A stretch of 64,000 bases of DNA from Paraburkholderia edwinii (GCF_019428685.1 NZ_CP080096.1:806001-870000); one strand, 5' to 3'; counted from the stretch's first letter, positions 17,319 to 27,700 are shown. Notes: a model not told the origin generated them from the sequence alone. Numbers and translations: made by a program.

Positions 17319-20300
17319 TTACCAGCTATACCGGTAACCGACCTGCGCAAACACGGTACGACGATATTCGCCGCTGAAGTTGTGCGCGTATTTCACGTTC
17401 GCATAGCCTTCCGAACTTTTCCCGAAGCTGCCCGTCATGCCGACGCCGAGGTCGTACCAGGTCTTGCCCAGTTCGTTGTCGAACGACGTGCCGCCGACCG
17501 TTGTTTGTCCTGGCGAGAAAAAGTCGTGCAATACGTCAGCGGTGAAATAAGGCGTGAGAGTTGAGGTCTTCGAATCGTTGCTCAGGTTTGCCTTGAAGAT
17601 GCGGAAGCCGATGCGGCCGCGCAAACCGTTCGTCGTGTTCGAGCTGATGTCCGAGATGCCGTCGTCGAAGTGGTTCAGATGCAGGTATTGATAGAGCAGT
17701 TGCGCTTGCGGTTCGATCGCCACGCCCGTCGAGCCAAGCGCCAACGGCTTGCCCACTTCTCCAGAAACACCTGCGCCGAAACCGTTCTGGCTGCCGCTGT
17801 CACCGAAGATGTCGCCGTAGCGGTTCTGGTAATGCGTCAGTTGCCCGACGCCGTCGAAATAGCTGCCATCCGGCAGGTACTTCGTCCAGTAGCCGCCAAT
17901 CGATTGCGCCTGCGTTTCGACGCTGCCTGTGCCATCGGGTAATCCCGCAAAACTTCGCACGCTGTCGGCGAACGTCGCGGACGTCGACCCGAAGCTCACG
18001 GTTGCGCCCGCATGCGTGCTGCCGCCGTTGGCGTTGCGCGATAGCGTCCAGTCCTTGCCGAACTCCGCGAAGAACGTGCGCTCGTCGGCTGAGAAGCGGT
18101 TGCCGGTATCGGCATCGACGTTCTGTCCGCCGATGCGCCCCCACACGCCGTTGCTGTGCGCGGGCTGAGCGGCGTCGAGGCTGGCAACGTCGCCGACACG
18201 CTCATGCAGGCGGCCGAGCATCGCATAGCCGTAGTCCGCGTTGAGCAGCGGCGTGACCGTATAGCCCGCCACAGCCGGGCGGTAGGCAATCGGGCCCGTG
18301 GCTGCGGCTGAGGTGGCCGGCGGCGCCGTCGTCGAGCCCGGGGCGCCGGAATCGGCGGCTGTCTGCTGTGCGAATTGCGAGCGCAGGTACCAGTCGTTTG
18401 CGTCCGTCGCACCACCCTGGAACAGCAGGTATTGCAACGCGCCGGTCTGAATCGGTGCGGCCAGATGGAAACTGTTGGCGGCCGATGTGCCACCAACCTG
18501 CACAAGCTGGATACCATCGCCGACGGTTGCTGCGCCCGAACCCGACTGATTGACCTTGATCGCCGTCGTGCCACTAACGTTACCGCCCACAACGAGCCTG
18601 TCGGTCTGCGATGCGGCGCCGCCCTGGTTTAGCAGGGTGTTCAGCACAACCTGGCCGTTCGTACCCGTGTAGTTACCAGCCACATTGAGCACATTGCCGG
18701 CCTTGCCCGTCGACGACGCAAGATTAACGATGCCCGCATTACTCAGATCGCCGCCGATGTTTAACGTGCCCGCGTTGCTCGCGGCAAACGCAGCCAGCGC
18801 GTTCCCTACCGCAATCGTGCCGCCGTTGTTCACCGCGCCCGACACGGTGCCGTAGCCGCCAAGCGTCGCACCGGCCGCGACAGTTGTGAGGCCGGAGCCA
18901 ATGCTTGCGTTAGTGTGCGCCGCATCGCCGACGGCGAGCGTGCCCGCCAGCACATTCGTGCCGCCCGAGTACGCGTTTGCGGCGGTGATAATCGTCGTGC
19001 CCGTGCCAACCTGGTTCACCGAACCTGTTCCGGTAACGAGATTGTCGAAGCTGAACGCATCGCTGCGATCGAACGCAAGCGTGCCGTTATCGGTCACGTC
19101 GCCGATGATGCTGCCGCTCGTGCCGCCGTTACCGATCTGCAGCGTGCCTCGCTGGATCGTCCATGGCGTAGCGGTCGTGCCGGTACCGGTCAAAGCCCAG
19201 GTACTCGCGCCCGTCTTCGTGAAGGTATTGAAGTTCTGATACTGCGCAGCGGCGCCGATCGAAGAAATATCGAAGACATCGTTTGCGTTGCCGCCCAGAA
19301 TCAACGCATTGCTGGTCGACGCGGCATTGGCAACAACGTTGCCAACGATTACCGATCCCGCGTCCAGCTCGAGCGTAAGTGCACCCGTTCCACTAGTGAA
19401 CTGGATCGCATTGGCGTGGCCGGCGCCGGCCTGAATGGTGCCGCTATTCGTCAAACTGAAGGCGCCCGAACTGACGATGGCAGCGGCATCATTTCCACCG
19501 ATGAGCGTCCCCGAGTTGGAGATGACGTTGGAGCCATTTATGCTCGCCCGAATCTGGAGCGCCGATCCGCCTGCGAGCGTACCCAGCAAATCGGAGCCGC
19601 CGCGAATCGTGCCATCGTTGGTTAGTACCACACCGCCGATCGTGCCTAGGGAAACGCCGGACGCACCACCGCGCCCATTGCCGTTTCCACCCTGGATCGT
19701 CCCGTGGTTGGTCAGATTCACAAATCCGTTTATCGCCATTGCCATACCGAGGCCGACTCCGGCATTGCCGGTGGCGCTGAGGGCCTCTCCTCCGGTGATT
19801 GTCCCGTTGTTCACGAACACGCCTCCGGACAGCGACACGGCGCTACCTCCGTTGCCGGATACGCTGGAACCCCCGGTAATCGAGCCGTCGTTGGTGATCG
19901 TTTGGTGTATTACCGACAACGCATTACTGCCGCTTGTGCTGCCTGTGCCGTTGGTTCCCTGGTATGTGCCCAGAAGCGTCACAAGTGCGGTGTTCAGTGT
20001 TGAGCCTCCCCAACTGAACAGTCCCACAATCGGGAACGCGCGGGCATCGATGGTCATGCCTTGAACCGGCCCGGGAAAAAACGTGATGTTGGAGCCGGAG
20101 TTGACGAGGTTGATCTGTGCTGTCAGCACGACCGTCGATCCCGCGGGATCCTGAATGAATGCCTGTTGAAGCGTGGCAGCGCTGTCTGCCGTCGGAACAG
20201 GAACGGTCTGGGCCAGCGTGGTCTGCGGGAAAGCGGCGGCAAGCGCCAGCGTAAAAGCAGAAAGTGCAAATTGCGTTTTGTGAAATTGCGAAGCTTGAAA

Positions 20301-20321
20301 CCGGTGCGCGCGCTTTTTCAT
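17319..20321 (-). CDS. Autotransporter (type Va) with beta-strand repeat passenger
   Basis: A 1000-residue secreted protein. It has an extended signal peptide (MKKRAHRF... with cleavage near ALAQT, about residue 38). The Gly/Asn/Thr-rich passenger carries right-handed beta-helix repeats of the form NDGTIxGG and at least one autotransporter-associated repeat (TTIITAANAYSGGTNVLAGTL). The C-terminal beta-barrel of about 265 residues begins near VWGRIGGQNVDAD and ends in YRYSW, with the terminal aromatic residue needed for outer-membrane insertion. No protease or lipase motif is visible in the passenger, so adhesion or aggregation is the likeliest role. ATG 20321 is chosen because the signal peptide starts there. 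Confidence 0.92.
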   Translation of the reverse strand: MKKRAHRFQASQFHKTQFALSAFTLALAAAFPQTTLAQTVPVPTADSAATLQQAFIQDPAGSTVVLTAQINLVNSGSNITFFPGPVQGMTIDARAFPIVGLFSWGGSTLNTALVTLLGTYQGTNGTGSTSGSNALSVIHQTITNDGSITGGSSVSGNGGSAVSLSGGVFVNNGTITGGEALSATGNAGVGLGMAMAINGFVNLTNHGTIQGGNGNGRGGASGVSLGTIGGVVLTNDGTIRGGSDLLGTLAGGSALQIRASINGSNVISNSGTLIGGNDAAAIVSSGAFSLTNSGTIQAGAGHANAIQFTSGTGALTLELDAGSVIVGNVVANAASTSNALILGGNANDVFDISSIGAAAQYQNFNTFTKTGASTWALTGTGTTATPWTIQRGTLQIGNGGTSGSIIGDVTDNGTLAFDRSDAFSFDNLVTGTGSVNQVGTGTTIITAANAYSGGTNVLAGTLAVGDAAHTNASIGSGLTTVAAGATLGGYGTVSGAVNNGGTIAVGNALAAFAASNAGTLNIGGDLSNAGIVNLASSTGKAGNVLNVAGNYTGTNGQVVLNTLLNQGGAASQTDRLVVGGNVSGTTAIKVNQSGSGAATVGDGIQLVQVGGTSAANSFHLAAPIQTGALQYLLFQGGATDANDWYLRSQFAQQTAADSGAPGSTTAPPATSAAATGPIAYRPAVAGYTVTPLLNADYGYAMLGRLHERVGDVASLDAAQPAHSNGVWGRIGGQNVDADTGNRFSADERTFFAEFGKDWTLSRNANGGSTHAGATVSFGSTSATFADSVRSFAGLPDGTGSVETQAQSIGGYWTKYLPDGSYFDGVGQLTHYQNRYGDIFGDSGSQNGFGAGVSGEVGKPLALGSTGVAIEPQAQLLYQYLHLNHFDDGISDISSNTTNGLRGRIGFRIFKANLSNDSKTSTLTPYFTADVLHDFFSPGQTTVGGTSFDNELGKTWYDLGVGMTGSFGKSSEGYANVKYAHNFSGEYRRTVFAQVGYRYSW

Positions 20322-20566
20322 TCTCGTTCTCTGACGTGGACGGTACCGCGCGGACGGTAACAAGAATGGCTTGCAGCGATTGTGAACTATTGTGAATTCC
20401 CGGCGTGCGCCAAGCGTGAGCCCGAACAAAAGTGCTGGAGAGGCCGTACCGATGTCCCGTGTGGTCAGTGCGCTCGCGACCACGACTCGACCCAAATGAG
20501 CCGTTCGAGCATGAAATTGAAGAGGACGAACTTCATCCTCCAGTTGCAGCTGATTAAAGTTTATTC

Positions 20567-20585
20567 ATGCCGTCGCCGACGGCAT
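20567..20585. repeat. Perfect 19-bp palindrome upstream of a mini-ORF
   Basis: ATGCCGTCG, one central C, CGACGGCAT. As DNA it could be a dimer-binding operator; as RNA it could fold as a 7-bp stem with a 5-base loop. It ends 18 bases before the mini-ORF start codon at 20604. Confidence 0.6.
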
Positions 20586-20603
20586 CCGCAACAAGGATTC
20601 ACC

Positions 20604-20645
20604 ATGTCACGCCTCTCCCTCCATCCTCCCCGACACCCGCACTGA
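20604..20645 (+). CDS. Possible 13-residue leader peptide
   Basis: ATG 20604 has AAGGA at the right distance and opens a 13-codon frame, MSRLSLHPPRHPH, then TGA. The peptide is very rich in Pro, His and Arg, as in leader peptides that stall ribosomes. The next gene, a 60-residue membrane protein, begins 140 bases downstream. A short frame with a ribosome binding site can arise by chance, so this is a candidate only. Confidence 0.35.
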   Translation: MSRLSLHPPRHPH

Positions 20646-20785
20646 CGAACCGCTGAAGTCTGCGTCGACCATTCCCACCTTCCCCGGCCTCCGGCTATGC
20701 GGGGATGTCGTCCTTTTGCCCAGCCATTCATCGATATCTCTACGGCCCATCGGCCGCACGATAAATACAATTGAAGGAGACAGTC

Positions 20786-20968
20786 ATGTCTTATTTCACA
20801 GTGTGTGATTGCATCATCATTTTCCCGATGGCACTCGCCGGCGCGCTTTTGTTCAATGCAATACCGTGCAACTCGGCACTCAAGTTCAATTCGCTACGCG
20901 TGCTAGGCGCATTGCTTGGCGTCGCATTTACGGTCGTGCTGGTCCAGGGTCTGCCTACGATCGCTTAG
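20786..20968 (+). CDS. Small hydrophobic membrane protein (60 aa)
   Basis: ATG 20786 has a strong AAGGAGA ribosome binding site 7 bases upstream. The 60 residues form two hydrophobic stretches (about 5-25 and 38-56) around a short polar turn (NSALKFNSLR), with Cys at residues 6, 8 and about 28. This fits a two-helix inner-membrane hairpin. I do not recognise the family. The strong translation signal and the possible leader ORF upstream argue that it is a real, regulated gene. Confidence 0.65.
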   Translation: MSYFTVCDCIIIFPMALAGALLFNAIPCNSALKFNSLRVLGALLGVAFTVVLVQGLPTIA

Positions 20969-21027
20969 TGGCGCGCAAGGTCCTCAGGAATCCGTAGATC
21001 GCATGCCGCGTGATGATCCGGTTCGGC

Positions 21028-21957
21028 TCACACGACATCCATTGCGGCATTCGCAGATCGCATCTGCTCTTGCGCATAGCGCGTAGGCGACATGCCAACA
21101 TGGCGGGTGAATGCGACGCTAAAGGTGCTTCCTGAGCTATAGCCGACGCGTTGCGCCACCTCGGCAACACTGCACTCGTTACGCCGCAGCAATTGCCTCG
21201 CCATTGCCATGCGCCACGCGAGCAGGTATTCAATCGGCGCGACGCCCACCGCGCGGCTGAATCGCTCGAAGAATGCCGAGCGCGACAGTGCCGCTTCTTT
21301 TGCCAGCTGCGCAACGGTCCACGGCTGTGTCGGACTTTCGTGCATTCGTCGTATGGCGAGCGCGAGGCGTTCGTCGGCGAGTCCGCGCAAAAGCCCGGGG
21401 GGCGCCGCTGCGCCCGCAGTAGAGCGCAGCGCCTCGATCATCATAATCTCCAGCAGTCGCGCCAGCACGACATCTCGCGCGGGACGTTGCGCGCGCGATT
21501 CGTCGATCACTAACTGCACGAGCGTGGCCAGCCGCTTCTGCGCGCGAATGTACACAAGTTGCGGAAGAAGCGACACGAGCAAGGCCGCGTCGGGCGAGCC
21601 GAAGGCAAAGTGGCCCACCAGCAGTCGAACGTCAGGCGGCCCGCTTTGAATGCCGACTCTGAATTCGCCGGCGGACAGCTGAACGGGCGCGGTATCGAAG
21701 TCCTTCGATGTCACCCGCTTAAGGCTCGACATCGTGAAGTCATACGCCGCGGGAATCAGCACAAAGTCGCCTTCCTCGAGGGCGATTGGCTTCTGTCCGA
21801 CGACTGCAAGACGGCAGGAACCTTCGAGGATCACACAGTAAAAGGGCTGTCCGATTTCCGAGCGGCGGACACCCCACGACCCCGCACCGTTGACGACCTT
21901 TGAGAACCGCGCGCCGGGTTGGAGCAGCGTAACCACTTCCGCCAAGGGATCGCTCAT
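21028..21957 (-). CDS. AraC family transcriptional regulator (cupin N-terminus)
   Basis: A 309-residue regulator with an N-terminal cupin-type ligand domain (FYCVILEGSCRLAVVGQKPIAL, EEGDFVLIPAAYDF) and a C-terminal AraC double helix-turn-helix (WTVAQLAKEAALSRSAFFERF, VAEVAQRVGYSSGSTFSVAF, GMSPTRYA). The subtype is often found divergent from short-chain dehydrogenases, and here the SDR gene at 22058 starts 100 bases away on the other strand. The likely role is control of that SDR. The ligand is unknown. Confidence 0.92.
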   Translation of the reverse strand: MSDPLAEVVTLLQPGARFSKVVNGAGSWGVRRSEIGQPFYCVILEGSCRLAVVGQKPIALEEGDFVLIPAAYDFTMSSLKRVTSKDFDTAPVQLSAGEFRVGIQSGPPDVRLLVGHFAFGSPDAALLVSLLPQLVYIRAQKRLATLVQLVIDESRAQRPARDVVLARLLEIMMIEALRSTAGAAAPPGLLRGLADERLALAIRRMHESPTQPWTVAQLAKEAALSRSAFFERFSRAVGVAPIEYLLAWRMAMARQLLRRNECSVAEVAQRVGYSSGSTFSVAFTRHVGMSPTRYAQEQMRSANAAMDVV

Positions 21958-22057
21958 GATTGGACTCTCGCAAACAAAACATGGACGTTCGATTGTAGCA
22001 AGTCCGGCTGTGGCGGCTTATCGTTTCGGTTCCGCAATCAACCCGCAGGGTCTCCTA

Positions 22058-22801
22058 ATGAAAACCGTCCTGATTACCGGATGCTCATCCGGCTTTGGCC
22101 TCGAAACCGCCCGGTATTTTCTCGATCGCGACTGGCAGGTCGTCGCCACCATGCGCACGCCGCGCGACGATGTGATGCGGCGTTCCGAGCGTCTGCGTGT
22201 GCTCGCTCTCGACGTCACCAACCCGGACAGCATCCGCCAGGCGGTGCAGGCCGCAGGGCCGATCGACGCTTTGGTCAACAACGCGGGGATTGGCATGCTG
22301 GGTGCGCTGGAAGGCACCTCGATGCAAGTCGCTCGCGAGGTCTTCGAGACGAACACGTTTGGGACAATCGCGATGACGCAGGCGGTGCTGCCTCAGTTCC
22401 GGGAACGCAAGGCAGGGGTCATCGTGAACGTCACGTCGAGTGTGACGTTGAAGTCGCTTCCTTTGTTGTCTGTGTATACGGCAAGCAAGGCAGCAATAAA
22501 CGCATTCACCGAGTCTCTGGCGCTGGAGTTGCAACCGTTCAATGTGCGCGTGAGCCTGGTGCTGCCCGGCCGGGCGCCGGAAACGTCGTTTGGCGCAAAC
22601 GCGCGATCCCGGATGCAGGGCAATTCCCCGGAGGCGTACGCCGCGTTCGCACAAAGTGTCTTCGCGGGAATGGGGCAGCCGTCGTTAATCACGCGGGCGC
22701 TGGATGTGGCGGAAGCAGTGTGGCGTGCGGTGAACGACGCATCGTGTCCAGTCCGCGTTGCCGCTGGCGCGGACGCCGTGGCGTTGGCCGAGTCGTGCTG
22801 A
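22058..22801 (+). CDS. Short-chain dehydrogenase/reductase
   Basis: A 247-residue classical SDR. It shows the cofactor site TGCSSGFGLE, NNAGIGMLG, the catalytic Ser region NVTSSVTLKS and YTASKAA (Tyr and Lys). The Arg at the end of the second strand (TMRTPRD) suggests NADPH. ATG 22058 gives the usual N-terminus directly before the first beta strand; the frame is open upstream from 21890 but that part overlaps the AraC gene. It is divergent from the AraC gene and probably controlled by it. The substrate is unknown. Confidence 0.92.
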   Translation: MKTVLITGCSSGFGLETARYFLDRDWQVVATMRTPRDDVMRRSERLRVLALDVTNPDSIRQAVQAAGPIDALVNNAGIGMLGALEGTSMQVAREVFETNTFGTIAMTQAVLPQFRERKAGVIVNVTSSVTLKSLPLLSVYTASKAAINAFTESLALELQPFNVRVSLVLPGRAPETSFGANARSRMQGNSPEAYAAFAQSVFAGMGQPSLITRALDVAEAVWRAVNDASCPVRVAAGADAVALAESC

Positions 22802-22834
22802 AAAACCTGAGCGCCCTTCGACCGTCGATCCGTT

Positions 22835-23224
22835 TCAGTCCTCGACCGGCGGAAATGCGCCTTCCGACAACGTCTTGATCAGCCTCAAGCGACGCCGTTC
22901 CAGGTCCGCGATCTGACGATCGATGGCTTCGAGGCGTTGCCGCTGGACATCGCTGATCTGATCGCATGAGCGTGCGCCTTCGATCAGCAGCATGCAGTCC
23001 GGAAATCCGCGAATATCGTCGATGGTGAAACCGGTCGCGATCATGCGCTGAATCTGCTTGACCTGAGTGACTGCCTTGTCGGGGAACATGCGGTAGCCAT
23101 TGCTCGCACGCGCCGAGGCGAGCAGACCGTGTTCGTCGTAGTGCCGGATCGATCGCACGCTGGCGCCAGTGCGCTGCGCGAGTTCTCCGATCGTCAGCAA
23201 TTCCTGTGAGGGCATCCCGTTCAT
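22835..23224 (-). CDS. MerR family transcriptional regulator
   Basis: A 129-residue regulator with the winged helix TIGELAQRTGASVRSIRHYDEHGLL at the N-terminus and a C-terminal dimerisation coiled coil (ISDVQRQRLEAIDRQIADLE). A single Cys near residue 78 and one in the effector region do not form a known metal site. It is divergent from the alpha/beta hydrolase at 23313, and an inverted repeat at 23252-23273 in between is its likely operator. Either of two nearby ATG codons (23224 or 23215) may be the start. Confidence 0.92.
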   Translation of the reverse strand: MNGMPSQELLTIGELAQRTGASVRSIRHYDEHGLLASARASNGYRMFPDKAVTQVKQIQRMIATGFTIDDIRGFPDCMLLIEGARSCDQISDVQRQRLEAIDRQIADLERRRLRLIKTLSEGAFPPVED

Positions 23225-23248
23225 GAAAAGTACATTAGCACAAATCGC

Positions 23249-23273
23249 TTGACCCTCACATCAGCGTGAGGGT
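23249..23273 (+). promoter_or_regulatory. MerR-type operator between the regulator and the hydrolase
   Basis: TTGACC (23249-23254) overlaps an 8-bp inverted repeat, ACCCTCAC (23252-23259), 6 bases, GTGAGGGT (23266-23273), about 40 bases before the hydrolase ATG. MerR regulators bind such repeats between a -35 and -10 box that are set too far apart. The matching -10 box about 19 bases on (TGAGAC) is poor, as is common for activated promoters. Confidence 0.6.
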
Positions 23274-23312
23274 TGAGACTGCGTGGACTGTCCACTTTTT
23301 GAGGAAGGCTCC

Positions 23313-24221
23313 ATGCAGGCCCGAATGCTTTTACATTGGCTGTTTGCCGCGGTCTCGGCGGTCACACTGTTCACGTCCGTCCCCGATGCGGTCGCTGCTT
23401 CTACGACCTATACGGTTACATCGACGGATGGGGTAAAGCTGGCGGTTCAGGAGAGCGGTAACCCCAACGGCCCTGCGATCATTTTCGTCCACGGTTTGCT
23501 CGGCAGTCGTTTGAACTGGGAAGCGCAAGTGCAGAGCCCCGAATTGCGCCAATACCGGCTCATTACGTACGATCTGCGCGGACACGGTCTGTCGGACAAG
23601 CCATCAGGCGCTGCGCCGTATCATGATGGACGCCGCTGGGGCGACGACCTCGCGGCTGTGATCAAGGGCTCGCACGCGCAGAGACCGGTGGTGGTGGGCT
23701 GGTCGCTTGGCGGAGTGGTGATCTCCAACTACCTCGCCACGTATGGCGACCGCAACATCGCTGGCGCCGTGTACGTCGATGGTGTGGTTGAACTGACGGC
23801 TGATCAGATCGTCAACCATGCGCAGGTCTACGGGGACATGAATTCTCCAAAGCTGAAGACGCATCTGGACGGGGAGCGCACCTTCGTCGGACTGTGCTTT
23901 AACCGTCAGCCGGATGCCGACACGTTCGACCGCCTGCTTGCCAATGCCGCGATGGCATCGTGGGACATGCAAAAAGAGATTCCGACGATGACGGTGTTCG
24001 CCGCTGAGGGGCTCGGAAAAGCGCGTGTGCCGCTGCTGTTTATCTATGGCGGCCGGGACGCACTGGTCGATACACATGCGACGCTTGCCCGTGCGACGGC
24101 GCTGAATCCACACATCGTGAGTGAGGTGTACGCCGAGTCGGGTCATGCGCCTTTTATTGAGGAACCCGATCGTTTCAATCGCGATCTGGCCAGATTTGTG
24201 AAGTCGGCGTCCGGGCGATAG
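23313..24221 (+). CDS. Secreted alpha/beta hydrolase
   Basis: A 302-residue protein with a signal peptide (cleavage near residue 28, DAVAAS) and an alpha/beta hydrolase fold: IIFVHGLLGSRLNWE (oxyanion region), YDLRGHGLSDKP, the nucleophile elbow GWSLGG, the acid in IYGGRDALVD and the base in SGHAPF. Haloperoxidase- and esterase-like members share this layout; the substrate is unknown. ATG 23313 follows GAGGAAGG. It is the likely target of the divergent MerR regulator. Confidence 0.92.
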   Translation: MQARMLLHWLFAAVSAVTLFTSVPDAVAASTTYTVTSTDGVKLAVQESGNPNGPAIIFVHGLLGSRLNWEAQVQSPELRQYRLITYDLRGHGLSDKPSGAAPYHDGRRWGDDLAAVIKGSHAQRPVVVGWSLGGVVISNYLATYGDRNIAGAVYVDGVVELTADQIVNHAQVYGDMNSPKLKTHLDGERTFVGLCFNRQPDADTFDRLLANAAMASWDMQKEIPTMTVFAAEGLGKARVPLLFIYGGRDALVDTHATLARATALNPHIVSEVYAESGHAPFIEEPDRFNRDLARFVKSASGR

Positions 24222-24742
24222 ACCGATCACCGGTTTGATACCGAGTTTCACACCAGCGGCCCTGGGGCGACCCGGGGCCGTTTCATTAGCTTCGCAATCT
24301 ATGCAGACATCGGTGCGGTTCGCGCACTGCCAGGCGACATAAAACCTATTAGAAGAAGCCGAAAGTTCGATTCATCGTTTTGCAATGATTAATGGCTAAT
24401 CGGTCGAGCCACCGTCGCATAGCCGCTACCAATACAGACGTATCGAACAATCCTTAGCCGCAAGGTTCTTGAGTTCTCATTAAACGAAATAAACGCGACA
24501 GGGAAATGCATGGTGACTGACGTCACAATTGTTCACTTTGCCAACGCTCGATTTCAGCTACGTTTTGCAACGACGCGTGGTTCCAAAGATTGAAGTTTGA
24601 CTGAAAGAGCGACTGCTACGCCCGCTCGTTTTGCAGTCGATCGTGCGCAGTTCCAGCTAAGCACGCTATGCATAGCCCCGTGCGTCAAAGACGTTCGCCT
24701 CTCCCGGCCTAAGCCATGTCTTTCAAATGAGAACGCTCAAAC
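24222..24742. other. Long upstream region of the NRPS-like gene
   Basis: These 521 bases are less GC-rich than the genes on either side. They begin with a terminator-like hairpin (listed at 24257-24280). Further on there is a GTGAC-TGAC-GTCAC element near 24512-24525. I found no coding frame and no convincing promoter boxes, although the length suggests a regulated promoter or long 5' UTR for the adenylation-reductase gene. Confidence 0.4.
24257..24280 (+). terminator. Probable terminator after the alpha/beta hydrolase
   Basis: CGGCCC (24257-24262) pairs with GGGCCG (24275-24280), with a further GGG/CCC pairing inside, followed by TTTCATT. It lies 36 bases after the hydrolase stop codon. Confidence 0.6.
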
Positions 24743-27700
24743 ATGATCACCCAAACTGTTTTGGACTTGTTCGATATTCGGGTTAGCTCGTCACCAGATG
24801 CAATCGCTTTAGCAAGTGGACAGACGATCCTGACGTACGGCGAGCTCGCGGCGCGGAGCGATGCAGTTGCTCACTTTCTGCTTGAACAAGGCGTAAGTAG
24901 CGGAGCGCTGGTTCCCATTGAAGCGACGCGCTCAATCGACTATATCGTGGCCATCATCGGTGTCCTGAAGGCGAATGCGGTATACGTTCCAATTGACTAC
25001 AAACACCCCAGTGAGAGGAAGAAGCTCATTCTCGAGCAAAGCGGATCGTCTATCCTTCTGAGCACTTCCGGTGAGCACGACGACTGCGCGAGTGAAAGCT
25101 TCGACAAGTGGATCCGCGTGCACATCGCTTCGCTATCGGCGAAGGCACCGGCGAACAAGACTTCGTTGCCGGCGCGCCCGTCCCCCGCAGAGCCTATCTA
25201 CGTCATTTTCACATCGGGCACGACCGGTGTGCCCAAAGGTGTCGTTGTCGAGCACCACGCGGTGGCCCGTCTCATTCAATGGCATAACGACAAGTTCGAG
25301 GTCACGTCGAATAGCCGTCATACGTTGATGGCTGGGCTTGGTTTCGATGTCTGCCAGTGGGAAATCTGGTCGCCGCTCTGCGCGGGCGCGACCTTGCATG
25401 TGCTGGACGATGAGAAACGGTTGGATATCGGTTTGCTGACGGATTTCTATCGCGAGAACGGTATTACGCACGCGTTCGTGCCGACCGTGATGGTCCCCAA
25501 CGTGGTCAACGCCACCCGCAATCGCGCCAGCTCGCTAAGGTACCTGTTCACGGCGGGTGAGAAGCTGAAGCCAGTCGATACCGAAGGCGTCTCCTATTCG
25601 CTAATCGACTATTACGGGCCGACGGAGGCCACGATCTTCGCGACCGTTCATCACGTACCCGGTTCGGCGTCAGGAAAGCCGGACTCGATTGGCCGCCCGG
25701 TGACGGATACAGAAATACTGATTCTCGACGAGCAGTTCAAGGAACGGCCGCGCGGGGAAGCCGGCGAACTGTTCATCGCCGGCTCATGTCTTGCGCGCGG
25801 TTACCTGAATAACGACGGATTGACGCGCGAGAGATTTGTTCCGCACCCCAGCCGGTCCGGAGCACGCATGTATCGCACGGGCGACCTCGCACGGTGGCTG
25901 CCGGACGGAACCGTTCAATACCTCGGCCGCGGCGACGAGCAGGTGAAGATTCGCGGAAACCGTGTCGAACTCGGCGAGATCGAGTCGTTTCTTGCGACTC
26001 AGCAAGGTGTCGACAAGGTGGCCGTTATCGTGACAGGCGGGGACGCCGATCTCACGAGAGAGGTGATCGCTTATCTCGTCACTAACGCGGCCACAAGCGC
26101 GGCGAACAACGGGACGAAGGGCGAAGCGCCTGGCGCGTTTGCGCAGGTTGTCGAATCGATCAGGGCAAACGTGCGGGCGCATCTGCCGGATTACATGAGA
26201 CCGGCGCGCTACATCGAACTGCTCGCCATGCCGCTTACCGTGAACGGCAAGACCGACAAAGCCGCATTGCGCGCGCAGTACACCTCAAGCGTGGTAGCGC
26301 CGGTCGACGGATACGCAGACGCGAATTCCATGGAGCGGCTGGTGTTCGACGTCTTTCGCACGGTGCTGGAACACGGCGACTTTGGCCGCCGCGACAGCTT
26401 CTTCGACATAGGCGGACATTCCCTGCTGGTTGCCGAAGTGGTCATCACGCTCGAGGAACGGCTCAACACCAAAGTCTATATTCGCGACGTGTACCAGCAT
26501 CAGACGGTGACCGCGCTTGCCGCGCATCTGCGGTCGAGGATGCAAATGCAAACGGAACTGCCCAAGATCGACGGCGAGCCCATTCACGAGTTACGCAACG
26601 ATATCGAGCTGCCGCCTGCAATCGTGCTGAACAAACCGTTCGACATCGAACGGTTGAAGCAGCCGCGTCATATCCTCCTGACCGGTACGACCGGCTTTGT
26701 CGGCGCTCATTTGCTTGCCGATCTGCTTGCGACGACCGAGGCGATCATCCATTGCCCGGTGCGCGCTGCCAACGATGCCGAAGCAAGATCGAGAATCGAC
26801 GACAAGCTTTCGACTTACCGAATCCAGATCGAGGACCGTAGCCGGGTCATCGCGCACGCTGCCGATCTTTCGCTCGCCGGCTTCGGCATGGCGCATGGCG
26901 ACTACCTCAAGCTGTCCAGCGAAGTCGACGTGATCTATCACTCCGCCAGCGCCGTCAACTTCATTCAGCCTTATTCATACATGAAGAAGGACAACGTAGA
27001 CGGTCTTAAGCAGATCATCTCGTTTGCCGCCAACGACAAGCTGAAGGCGCTGGTTCTTCTGTCGACGATATCCGTCTACAGTTGGGGCCATCTGCACACC
27101 GGCAAGACCGTCATGACGGAAGAGGACGATATCGATCAGAACTTCCCCGCGGTCCTGACGGATATTGGCTATGTGCGCAGCAAGTGGGTAATGGAGAAAA
27201 TTGCCGACCTCGCCGCCGCGCACGGGCTGCCGCTCATGACATTCCGGTTGGGCTACGCGACGTTTAACAGCCGCACGGGACTGAGTGCGAGCTATCAATG
27301 GTGGGGACGTCTCGTCGAAACGTGTATCAAGTTCGGCGCGATACCCGACCTGCACGATCTGCGCGAAGGTCTGACGACCGTCGACTATATGACGCGCGCA
27401 ATTGCCCATATTTCAAGGAACCCGGCGGCTCTGACGAAGAAATTCAACCTGATTCATTCCGACAAAAACAATCTCACGTTGAAGCAATTCTTTGCGTTGC
27501 TCGAGCCTCATGTCGGCGTGAAGTTCGACGTCATTCCGTTCGCGCAATGGCTGAGCAACTGGAAGGACAACCGCGACGCCCCGCTTTATCCGTTGCTGAG
27601 TCTGTTCCGGGACAACATGTACGACGGGCGCTCCACGGTAGAGCTGTACCAGGATACCTATCGTTGGGATTGCAAGAACGTGACGAACTTCCTCAAGGGA

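Larger units (their letters stand above)
20322..20785. other. Spacer between the autotransporter and the 60-residue membrane protein
   Basis: This 464-base region contains the autotransporter promoter on the minus strand and, on the plus strand, a perfect palindrome at 20567-20585 and a 13-codon ORF at 20604-20645, both listed separately. Its right part is unusually pyrimidine-rich. Confidence 0.4.
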
